From the NCBI GenBank assembly GCA_027053145.1, contig JALUED010000059.1, forward strand, positions 1-14,213: a stretch of 14,213 bases of DNA, written 5' to 3'. The position numbers were made by a program, and so were the translations under genes. The notes under the pieces are model-generated. The model was not told the DNA's origin, searched no databases, and saw only the letters and a program-made list of their open reading frames with translations. Numbering within the stretch: the stretch's first letter is position 1; each line of letters opens with the position of its first letter. This stretch comes from Thermaceae bacterium. GTDB lineage: Bacteria > Deinococcota > Deinococci > Deinococcales > Marinithermaceae. Positions 8,062 through 14,213 of the stretch are shown here, in pieces.

Positions 8062-8387
8062 GAAAAGAGGCTCGCCCAGTATTCGGGGTCGAAGCCCACC
8101 GCGTAGCGCCCGTCCTCGAAGACCAGGATCGGCCGGATCAGAAGGGTCGGGTCCTCGCGAATCGCGTCTAGCCAGGCCTCCGGGTCTTGCGCCTTGAGCT
8201 CCTTGTACCGCCGGTGCCGGCGACGCAGGGCGCCGTCACCAAACTCGGCCACGATTCGCCGAATGAGGGCCTCCGGCGGGGGCTCCTTGGTGTAGTCCAC
8301 AAAGCGGTAGGCGACGCCGTGGGCATCCAGCCAGTCCCGGGCTTTTTGGCAGGTGCGGCAACCCTTTTTGCAGTAGAAGGTGACCAC
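8058..8387 (-). CDS. Spx/ArsC-family thioredoxin-fold protein
   Basis: This is a 109-residue protein of the ArsC/Spx/YffB family. The N-terminal strand VTFYCKKGCRTCQKAR holds a redox-type CxxC (Cys10, Cys13) plus Cys6. DYTKEPP follows at 31-37, and LLIRPILVFEDGRYAVGFDPEYW (from 82) carries the family's RPI cis-proline region with Arg85. The CxxC resembles Spx more than the single-Cys arsenate reductases, but Spx function (RNA polymerase binding) is known from Firmicutes and cannot be assumed. It could be an arsenate reductase-like or glutathione/bacillithiol-linked reductase. The start is GTG 8387, nine bases after the preceding gene; AGGGGGG is a poor ribosome site. It overlaps the ABC ATPase start. 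Confidence 0.8.
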   Translation of the reverse strand: MVTFYCKKGCRTCQKARDWLDAHGVAYRFVDYTKEPPPEALIRRIVAEFGDGALRRRHRRYKELKAQDPEAWLDAIREDPTLLIRPILVFEDGRYAVGFDPEYWASLFS

Positions 8388-8396
8388 GGCGCCCCC

Positions 8397-8672
8397 CTAG
8401 TCCGCCTTCGCGGTCTCGTGATCGAAGACGACCCGGGCCGCCTCGAGCGTGGCGATCAGGACGTCGGGATCGGTGAGGTCCTCGGCCGCCAGCACCACCC
8501 CGGGAACCGGCTCGGGAAGGCCGTTCAGGTAGATCGCGTAGTAGCGGTGCCCGGGCACGGGTTTGAGCTCCACCGAACGCAACGCCCGCTCCGCCAGCCA
8601 GGTCTGAATCCTGGCACCGACCGACTCCGGGCAGCCAGAATAGCCCTTCGCATCCACCCGACAACGCTCCAT
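8397..8672 (-). CDS. Small conserved-looking protein of unknown function, paralogue A
   Basis: This is a 91-residue protein whose family I do not recognise. I chose ATG 8672 because AAGGGGGT lies six bases upstream; a GTG two codons earlier is the alternative. It aligns without a gap over all 91 residues with the neighbouring protein encoded at 8685-8960: 26 identities by hand count, 16 of them within residues 45-79, centred on VPGV (56-59), AE.L.DP.VL (63-72) and L..A. Cys4 and Cys14 are the only cysteines and are not shared with the paralogue. There is no signal peptide or membrane segment. It lies 12 bases after paralogue B and 9 bases before the Spx-like gene, so it is part of the same transcript. 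Confidence 0.8.
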   Translation of the reverse strand: MERCRVDAKGYSGCPESVGARIQTWLAERALRSVELKPVPGHRYYAIYLNGLPEPVPGVVLAAEDLTDPDVLIATLEAARVVFDHETAKAD

Positions 8673-8684
8673 ATTCACACCCCC

Positions 8685-10091
<1,407 letters not shown>

Positions 10092-10098
10092 CGCGGCC

Positions 10099-10104
10099 AC
10101 TATA
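10099..10104 (-). promoter_or_regulatory. Possible -10 element for leaderless bcp transcription
   Basis: TATAGT on the minus strand lies seven bases before the bcp ATG (10091), the spacing typical of leaderless genes in Deinococcus-Thermus, and the ATG lacks a ribosome site. No -35 match is seen 16-18 bases upstream, and the box overlaps the scpA stop codon, so this is tentative. Confidence 0.25.
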
Positions 10105-10774
10105 CCGCTTCCGCGAGCTCCCCACCCCCTTCAAGACGCTCAACCTCGATGGTCCCATAGGGCTCGGCCTGCCTTAGCGCCACCCAGCCCCGGCGGGCGG
10201 CCTCGAGGAGCGCGGCGAGGTGCACCGCCTTGGGGACAAACCGGCGCGGCGCAAGCTCTTCAAGGCGGGCCCGGGGCTTTGCGGCGAGCAGGGCGCGAAG
10301 GCGGCGCCAGGCCTCGCGCAGCCCGAAGCCCGCAATCGCCGCCAGCACCGGCCGAGGCCGCGCGGGAGGCGCGAGGCGGGCAAGCCGCCGGGGGTCGGCG
10401 GCAAGGCGGAGCCCCCCAACCACCGGCGCGGGGGGGAGGGGGATCAGGTCGCGCCGGGCTTCGGCCCGCCGGGCAAGGTCTTGCACCGCGGCCTCCAGAT
10501 CCAAAAGAGCGGCCACGGCGCGCTCGGTCCTTGCGGCCTCCTCGGGCGCTTCGCCCCGCTCCTCTTCCCCCAGCCACAAAAGCACAAGCCTAGCCAGCTC
10601 GGGCGCAAGCCGCGCCCGCTCCAAAAGGGGCCAGCCCTCGGCCTGGGCAAGCGCCTGGGCCACAATCCGCGCGATGGGGATGTTCGCGGGGCGAAGCTGG
10701 CCCTCCTTTAGCGCCTTATAGAGAGCGTGGGCGCTCCCCCGGAACCCCTCGAACTCGAGGACTAACCCTCCCAC
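10100..10774 (-). CDS. scpA: Segregation and condensation protein A (kleisin)
   Basis: ScpA bridges the heads of the SMC dimer, with ScpB, in chromosome condensation and segregation. The 224-residue product shows the ScpA N-terminal pattern LEFEGFRGSAHALYKALKEGQLRPANIPIARIVAQAL (cf. FEGPLDLLL...IPIA.I in other bacteria), a variable charged middle, and the C-terminal winged-helix pattern KAVHLAALLEAARRGWVALRQAEPYGTIEVE. The usual FEGPLDLLL is changed to FEGFRGSAHAL, so it is a divergent member. The start is GTG 10774, overlapping trpS by 13 bases. The next gene is a peroxiredoxin and not scpB, unlike the common scpA-scpB order. Confidence 0.85.
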   Translation of the reverse strand: MGGLVLEFEGFRGSAHALYKALKEGQLRPANIPIARIVAQALAQAEGWPLLERARLAPELARLVLLWLGEEERGEAPEEAARTERAVAALLDLEAAVQDLARRAEARRDLIPLPPAPVVGGLRLAADPRRLARLAPPARPRPVLAAIAGFGLREAWRRLRALLAAKPRARLEELAPRRFVPKAVHLAALLEAARRGWVALRQAEPYGTIEVERLEGGGELAEAV

Positions 10775-11778
10775 GGCCGGGTTCCCGGACGAAGAAGGCC
10801 GATCTTCTCCCGCACCTCCTCCATCACCGGCTCGGCGATGGCCGCAGCCCGCTTCCGCCCGGCCTCAAGCCCCTCAAGCACGCGATCGGGGTGCGCTCTA
10901 AGTTCCGCGGCCCGCTCTTGAATGGGCCCGAGCTCCTTCATCATCGAGTCAAAAAGCATCCGCTTGCACTCCACGCAGCCGATCCCCGCCCGGCGGCACT
11001 CGGGCTCGATCACCTCCTTGACCAGCTCAGGAGGCGAGAAGTAGGTGTGGTAGCGCCAGATCAGGCAGCGGGTGGGCTCGCCTGGGTCGCTCCGCCGCAC
11101 CCGGGCGGGGTCGGTGGGAGCGGTGCGAAGCTTTTCCCAGATGGAGGCGGGGTCCTCGAGGAGCCCGATCGTGTTCCCTTGGGATTTCGACATCTTGGCC
11201 TTGCCGTCAATCCCCGGCACCCTCGGGGCCTTAGGGTTCAATAGCGCCTTGGGCTCGGGAAAGGTCTCGCCGAAGGTGTGGTTGAAGCGGCGGGCGATCT
11301 CGCGGGTGAGCTCAAGATGCTGAAGCTGGTCCTCCCCCACCGGCACGGTATCCGCCTTGTAAAGCAGGATGTCCGCCGCCTGCAGGACCGGGTACATCAA
11401 AAGCCCCGCCGGCACCGATTTTTGTTTCTTGGCCTTGTCCTTGAACTGGGTCATGCGGAAGAGGTCCCCAAGGGGGGTCTGGGTGGTGAAGACCCAGGCG
11501 AGCTCGGTGTGCTCGGGGACGTGGGACTGCACAAAAAGCGTCACCCGATCGGGATCGAGGCCAGCCGCCATGTTGGCGAGCGCCGCCTCGAAGGTGCGCC
11601 TTGGAAGGAGGGCGGGGTCGTAGGCGGCGGGGTTGGTCAGGGCGTGGTAGTCCACGATGGCAAAGAGCGCCTCATGACCGAGCTTCTCGCCGAGCTCGAC
11701 CCACTGCTTGATGGCGCCGAGGTAGTTGCCGATGTGGATCTCGCCGGTGGGCTGAATGCCCGAGAGCACGCGCTTCAT
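10762..11778 (-). CDS. trpS: Tryptophanyl-tRNA synthetase
   Basis: This class I synthetase charges tRNA-Trp. The protein is 338 residues from ATG 11778, the normal length. It starts with the typical KRVLSGIQPTGEIHIGNYLGAI, containing the HIGN signature, and has KAKMSKSQGNTIGL (the KMSKS loop) and the tryptophan-pocket region MYPVLQAADILLYKAD. The frame is open further upstream to 11868, but that part crosses the tRNA-Leu gene and its terminator, so it is rejected. ATG 11787 (three residues longer) is possible. There is no Shine-Dalgarno sequence; TATCAT lies seven bases before ATG 11778, suggesting a leaderless transcript. It is the first gene of a dense nine-gene minus-strand run reaching 6171. 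Confidence 0.96.
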   Translation of the reverse strand: MKRVLSGIQPTGEIHIGNYLGAIKQWVELGEKLGHEALFAIVDYHALTNPAAYDPALLPRRTFEAALANMAAGLDPDRVTLFVQSHVPEHTELAWVFTTQTPLGDLFRMTQFKDKAKKQKSVPAGLLMYPVLQAADILLYKADTVPVGEDQLQHLELTREIARRFNHTFGETFPEPKALLNPKAPRVPGIDGKAKMSKSQGNTIGLLEDPASIWEKLRTAPTDPARVRRSDPGEPTRCLIWRYHTYFSPPELVKEVIEPECRRAGIGCVECKRMLFDSMMKELGPIQERAAELRAHPDRVLEGLEAGRKRAAAIAEPVMEEVREKIGLLRPGTRPWEG

Positions 11779-11785
11779 GGCCGCC

Positions 11786-11791
11786 ATGATA
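11786..11791 (-). promoter_or_regulatory. Possible -10 element for leaderless trpS transcription
   Basis: TATCAT fits the TANNNT -10 pattern and ends seven bases before the trpS ATG at 11778. It overlaps the T-rich end of the tRNA-Leu terminator. The position of a -35 box falls in the terminator stem and does not match consensus, so this rests on the -10 and spacing alone. Confidence 0.3.
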
Positions 11792-11820
11792 AAAGATTTC
11801 GCCCCGAAGCCTCGGGGCGA
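11791..11820 (-). terminator. Intrinsic terminator after tRNA-Leu
   Basis: On the minus strand TCGCCCCGA pairs with TCGGGGCGA over nine bases around a four-base loop, followed by AATCTTTT. It begins two bases after the encoded CCA of the tRNA. The U-run is short and interrupted, so some read-through into trpS is likely. Confidence 0.75.
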
Positions 11821-11822
11821 CT

Positions 11823-11909
11823 TGGTGCCGGGAGTGGGACTCGAACCCACACGCCCTTGCGGGCACATGACCCTGAATCATGCGCGTCTACCAATTCCGC
11901 CATCCCGGC
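11823..11909 (-). tRNA. tRNA-Leu, anticodon CAG
   Basis: This is an 87-base class II tRNA including an encoded CCA. The acceptor arms GCCGGGA and TCCCGGC pair fully, with discriminator A. The D-arm region contains TTGGTAGA. The anticodon stem CATGA/TCATG encloses the loop TTCAGGG, giving anticodon CAG (11873-11875), which reads CUG. The variable arm TGCCCGCAAGGGCG forms a stem, as expected for tRNA-Leu, and the T arm is GTGGG-TTCGAGT-CCCAC. It has its own promoter and terminator. CUG should be a major Leu codon in this genome; the ilv leader peptide uses CTT and CTA, which this tRNA would not read. Confidence 0.97.
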
Positions 11910-11922
11910 AGACGCACCACTT

Positions 11923-11951
11923 AGCCTAGGTAGGGCGGGTTCGTTTGTCAA
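11923..11951 (-). promoter_or_regulatory. Promoter of tRNA-Leu
   Basis: On the minus strand a perfect TTGACA (11951-11946) is separated by 17 bases from TAGGCT (11928-11923). The tRNA 5' end (11909) is 13 bases after the -10 box, leaving a precursor leader of about six to seven bases. The -35 box overlaps that of the divergent rpmH promoter. Confidence 0.85.
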
Positions 11952-11974
11952 GAAAAGCGCGCCCGTGGTAGCCT
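11945..11974 (+). promoter_or_regulatory. Probable promoter of rpmH-rnpA-yidD-yidC
   Basis: TTGTCA (11945-11950) and TAGCCT (11969-11974) are 18 bases apart; transcription would start near 11981, about 40 bases before rpmH. Five of the six -35 bases are shared with the divergent tRNA-Leu -35 box. The -10 match is moderate. It is the best candidate in the only gap upstream of rpmH. Confidence 0.55.
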
Positions 11975-11985
11975 GCTTCCTGCTG

Positions 11986-12002
11986 GCGGGACCTCGTCCC
12001 GC
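11986..12002 (+). repeat. Hairpin in the rpmH 5' untranslated region
   Basis: GCGGGAC and GTCCCGC form a perfect seven-base stem with loop CTC. It ends six bases before the AAGGAGG ribosome site of rpmH and has no T-run, so it is not a terminator. It could be an mRNA-stabilising or regulatory structure; a role is inferred from position only. Confidence 0.5.
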
Positions 12003-12008
12003 ACCCCC

Positions 12009-12015
12009 AAGGAGG
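12009..12015 (+). promoter_or_regulatory. rpmH ribosome binding site
   Basis: A strong AAGGAGG lies five bases before the rpmH ATG. In Thermus the same site also serves an rnpA start located four bases before the rpmH ATG; here the corresponding triplet (12017-12019) is CAC and cannot serve. Confidence 0.8.
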
Positions 12016-12020
12016 ACACG

Positions 12021-12155
12021 ATGAAACGGACCTGGCAACCCAACCGCAGGAAGCGGAAGAAAACCCACGGTTTCCGGATCCGCATGCGCACCAAGGCCGG
12101 GCGGAAGGTGCTGGCCCGCCGGCGGAGGAAAGGCCGCAAGCGGCTCACGGTCTAG
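12021..12155 (+). CDS. rpmH: 50S ribosomal protein L34
   Basis: This 44-residue, Arg/Lys-rich ribosomal protein of the large subunit starts [18 protein letters not shown] and continues [15 protein letters not shown], an unmistakable L34. The ATG at 12021 has a strong Shine-Dalgarno sequence. It heads the conserved rpmH-rnpA-yidD-yidC cluster. It stops two bases before the rnpA GTG. It is shorter at the C-terminus than Thermus L34 as I recall it. The other plus-strand frame belonging to rnpA is open throughout this gene. Confidence 0.97.
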   Translation: MKRTWQPNRRKRKKTHGFRIRMRTKAGRKVLARRRRKGRKRLTV

Positions 12156-12157
12156 GC

Positions 12158-12490
12158 GTGCGTCCGCGTCCCCGCGTCACCTCGCTCAAGGGGGACGCGG
12201 CCTTTCGTCGGCTGCGCCGGGCCCGGGGGGCGCGGGGTAGGTACATGAATCTCCGCTTCCGCCCCCTCAACGCACCCGAGGTGCGGGTGGGCATTGTGGT
12301 CTCCAAAAAGGTAGGGAAGGCGGTGGTCCGCAACCGCATCAAGCGCCGCATCCGCGAGATCGTGCGTCGAAGCCACCTGCCCCCCGCCGAGCTCATGATC
12401 GTCGCCAAACCCGAGGCCGCCGAGGCCGACTTCGCCGAACTCACGCGCGATTTCCTCGAGCTGCTCAGAAAAAGCGGGCTTGTTCGGTAG
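12158..12490 (+). CDS. rnpA: Ribonuclease P protein component
   Basis: This is the protein cofactor of RNase P, which matures tRNA 5' ends. The GTG at 12158 gives 110 residues, normal for bacteria outside Thermus. Motifs are [25 protein letters not shown] (10-34), [29 protein letters not shown] (42-70) with the RNR signature at 58-60, and the C-terminal helix [14 protein letters not shown]. There is no Shine-Dalgarno sequence before the GTG; with the rpmH stop two bases upstream, translational coupling is likely. The frame is open back to a TAG at 11969 with no ATG, GTG or TTG before 12158, only a CTG at 12032. It overlaps a possible early yidD start. Confidence 0.93.
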   Translation: MRPRPRVTSLKGDAAFRRLRRARGARGRYMNLRFRPLNAPEVRVGIVVSKKVGKAVVRNRIKRRIREIVRRSHLPPAELMIVAKPEAAEADFAELTRDFLELLRKSGLVR

Positions 12491-12503
12491 AATGACCGGC
12501 GGT

Positions 12504-12758
12504 ATGCGGCGCTTCCTTTTGTTTTTGATTCGCGTCTACCAGCGGTGGATTTCGCCGCTCAAAGGCCCAACCTGCCGTTTTTACCCCACCTGCTCGCACT
12601 ACGCCTACGAGGCCATCGCCCGCCACGGGGTCCTGGCCGGCGGCTGGCTCGCCACCCGGCGCATCCTCCGCTGCCACCCCTTCCATCCGGGCGGCTACGA
12701 CCCCGTGCCCGAAGAGCTCACCTTCATCCCTTTCGTACGAAAGGCGGCCCGTCCATGA
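12504..12758 (+). CDS. yidD: Membrane protein insertion efficiency factor
   Basis: YidD is a small membrane-associated protein linked to YidC-dependent insertion. From ATG 12504 it has 84 residues, starting with an amphipathic [21 protein letters not shown], then the family core [15 protein letters not shown] with Cys24 and Cys30, and ending with [16 protein letters not shown] with Cys57. In-frame alternatives are ATG 12492 and TTG 12480, which overlap the rnpA end. None has a clear ribosome site; a TAGAAT at 12488-12493 stands 10 bases before ATG 12504, the same arrangement as at the ilv leader, but without a -35 box. The stop overlaps the yidC ATG as ATGA. Confidence 0.92.
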   Translation: MRRFLLFLIRVYQRWISPLKGPTCRFYPTCSHYAYEAIARHGVLAGGWLATRRILRCHPFHPGGYDPVPEELTFIPFVRKAARP

Positions 12759-14092
12759 GGCGTTGGATCCTTGCCCTTGGGGTACTGCTTGCGCCCGCCC
12801 TCGCCCTTCAAGCCGGCTGGCGCACGGTGGACGTGAACGGCGACGGCACCCCGGAGAAGGTGGCGGTGACCAACCTGATGGACGTCGCCTTCGCCGAAGA
12901 CGGGCGGATCGTGGGCTGGTACGTCAAGCGCCTTAAGGGACGGGAGATTCGGGACTACGCCCGAGCCTTGAACCTGATCCGCCCCGGCCTACCGGCTCCA
13001 GGCATCGCCCAAGCCAAACTCAAGGCCGAAAGCTTCTCCGCCGATGGCGATGCGCTGGTGGCGCGCTTTACCGGAGAAGGCGTGCGACTCGCCTGGCGGA
13101 TTCCTCTGGAACGCTACAGCGCGACCCTAAGCGTCGAGCTCGATGCCCCAAGCGAGCTCGTCTGGAACGGCATCGGCGGCACCGACCGCCCGGTGACCAA
13201 GTTGCTCCTTGAGGGCGCAAACGAACCCGTCCCTACGGGCGAGGGCAAAGCCCGGTACCTGGCGATCCAATCCCGCCCCAAGGCAGGCTACGCCTTTGTC
13301 CTCGTCCCCTCGAGGCCGCTTGTTGCCAAGCTCGAGGTTCAAAACGGCGGCGCCCTTGCCCGGCTTTTCCTCCCTGCCGGAAAAAACGAACTCCGCGTCT
13401 ACGGCGGACAGAACGAGCTTGTGCGCTACCACGTCGAGGGGCTTTTGGCCCTGCCCGGGCTCTTTAGGCCCAACGTCTGGGGCAAGCTCTCCCTGGGGCT
13501 GCTTGCGCTCTTGGAGTTTTTCCACCGCATCACCGGCAACTGGGGGCTTGCCATCCTGCTCCTTACCCTGGCCGTCCGCCTCCTGCTCTGGCCGCTCATG
13601 CACCAGCAGTTCAAGGCAATGGCCGAGATGCAACGGCTTAAGCCCCTGGTGGACAAGATCAACGAGAAGTACAAAAACGATCCCGAGAAGCGAAACCAGG
13701 AGCTGATGAAGCTCTACGCCGAACACAAGGTGAACCCCGCAGCAGGGTGCCTGCCGATGTTCATCCAACTGCCCATCCTCTTCGTGCTCTGGCGGGTGAT
13801 CGCCAACTACGAGTTCGGCGAGGGCTTTCTCTGGATCCCCGACCTGGCCCTGCCCGATCCCTACTACGTCCTTCCCATCCTCTACGTGCTGGTGATGATC
13901 GCCCAGACCCTGCTCATGGCCCAAGGCAACAAAGACGCGATCCGCCAAAGCCTTTTCATGAACCTGCTCTTCGTCTACCTCGTGCTGCAGTTCCCCGCCG
14001 GCGTCACCCTTTACTGGGTTTTCTCGACGCTGATCGGCCTTCTCCAGCAGTGGATGATCAACCGCCAACTCGCGGCCGCCCCCGGGCGATAA
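12755..14092 (+). CDS. yidC: Membrane protein insertase YidC (with periplasmic domain)
   Basis: This 445-residue insertase helps the Sec system place inner-membrane proteins. I chose ATG 12755 for its ATGA overlap with yidD; the longer open frame upstream is a shadow of yidD. The N-terminal segment [19 protein letters not shown] acts as a signal anchor or signal peptide; a periplasmic beta-rich domain spans about 21-235; the conserved insertase core has membrane segments near 264-283, 332-350, 372-389 and 402-428. Arg275 in [12 protein letters not shown] matches the groove arginine essential in homologues. The cytoplasmic loop [22 protein letters not shown] forms the helical hairpin. The large periplasmic domain fits a diderm cell. 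Residues 26-34 (DVNGDGTPE) look like a calcium-binding loop. Confidence 0.95.
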   Translation: MRRWILALGVLLAPALALQAGWRTVDVNGDGTPEKVAVTNLMDVAFAEDGRIVGWYVKRLKGREIRDYARALNLIRPGLPAPGIAQAKLKAESFSADGDALVARFTGEGVRLAWRIPLERYSATLSVELDAPSELVWNGIGGTDRPVTKLLLEGANEPVPTGEGKARYLAIQSRPKAGYAFVLVPSRPLVAKLEVQNGGALARLFLPAGKNELRVYGGQNELVRYHVEGLLALPGLFRPNVWGKLSLGLLALLEFFHRITGNWGLAILLLTLAVRLLLWPLMHQQFKAMAEMQRLKPLVDKINEKYKNDPEKRNQELMKLYAEHKVNPAAGCLPMFIQLPILFVLWRVIANYEFGEGFLWIPDLALPDPYYVLPILYVLVMIAQTLLMAQGNKDAIRQSLFMNLLFVYLVLQFPAGVTLYWVFSTLIGLLQQWMINRQLAAAPGR

Positions 14093-14099
14093 TGGAAAC

Positions 14100-14213
14100 A
14101 TGAACGAGAAAAAGCGCGACCTCGACGACCTGCTCTCGGGGCTGGGCATCGGCGAAGAGGAAGCCCTGCTCGACGAGCCCCCGCCCACCGAAGCCACCGC
14201 TTCAGCGCCTAGC
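14100..14213 (+). CDS. Probable Jag/KhpB RNA-binding protein, 3' end cut by window
   Basis: An open frame starts at ATG 14100, seven bases after the yidC stop, and runs off the window; 38 residues are visible. They begin NEKKRDLDDLLSGLGIGEEE and are acidic with Pro/Ala/Thr later, like the low-complexity region between the N-terminal part and the KH/R3H domains of Jag. The assignment rests mainly on the conserved yidC-jag order; no RNA-binding domain is visible. An ATG at 14092 gives only a three-codon frame. The ribosome site GGAAA is weak. Confidence 0.5.
   Translation, partial: MNEKKRDLDDLLSGLGIGEEEALLDEPPPTEATASAPS

Noticed and set aside
11779..11868. N-terminal extension of trpS to a start at 11868
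   Set aside because: It would cross the tRNA-Leu 3' half and its terminator; the usual TrpRS N-terminus begins at ATG 11778.
11910..12020. Replication origin next to rpmH
   Set aside because: rpmH is often near dnaA/oriC, but I saw no dnaA gene and no TTATCCACA-type boxes in this gap.
12488..12503. Promoter for yidD (TAGAAT 10 bases before ATG)
   Set aside because: No -35 match at a suitable distance, and the box contains the rnpA stop codon; mentioned with yidD only.
12545..12754. Upstream extension of yidC
   Set aside because: It overlaps yidD in another frame; ATG 12755 has an ATGA overlap with the yidD stop and starts a proper signal anchor.

Overview
The window is about two-thirds or more G+C, tightly packed, and looks like the chromosome of a member of the Thermaceae (Deinococcus-Thermus). 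The reasons are the L34 sequence, the gene set and style (ATGA/GTGA overlaps, few gaps), -10 boxes lying within about 10 bases of start codons, and a YidC with a periplasmic domain, which implies an outer membrane. It is probably not Thermus itself: in Thermus the RNase P protein gene starts four bases before rpmH and contains it, and here that start triplet is CAC. The placement is by eye; no search was run. No mobile element, CRISPR array or rRNA was seen.

Layout. (1) 3-1254, plus strand: the 3' part of a ComB-like gene, overlapped by a WecG/TagA-type glycosyltransferase gene. Its stop codon meets that of leuA tail to tail in one CTAG. (2) 1251-6168, minus strand: a branched-chain amino acid operon, promoter - leader peptide - attenuator - ilvB - ilvN - ilvC - leuA. 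All four enzyme genes overlap end to end. The 187-base leader holds a 26-residue Leu/Ile-rich peptide that may be translated almost leaderless, an 11-bp terminator with a T-run, and a 9-bp competing antiterminator. (3) 6171-11778, minus strand: trpS - scpA - bcp-type peroxiredoxin - rpiA - two small unknown paralogues - Spx/ArsC-like thiol protein - ABC ATPase - NatB-like ABC permease, with overlaps or gaps of at most 12 bases. (4) 11823-11951, minus strand: tRNA-Leu(CAG) with its own promoter and terminator. (5) 11945-14213, plus strand: rpmH - rnpA - yidD - yidC - probable jag (cut by the window end), driven from a promoter whose -35 box overlaps the tRNA promoter's -35 box.

How they work together. 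IlvB/IlvN, IlvC and LeuA are steps of valine/isoleucine/leucine synthesis and appear to be controlled together by sensing charged Leu-tRNA. The rpmH block supplies a ribosomal protein, the RNase P protein and the membrane insertase. The trpS block mixes translation, chromosome segregation, thiol/peroxide chemistry and export, with no obvious single theme.

Most notable points: the ilv attenuator with its near-leaderless leader peptide; the rnpA frame that stays open through rpmH but lacks a usable early start; the tandem 91-residue paralogues of unknown function; and the overlapping divergent promoters between tRNA-Leu and rpmH.
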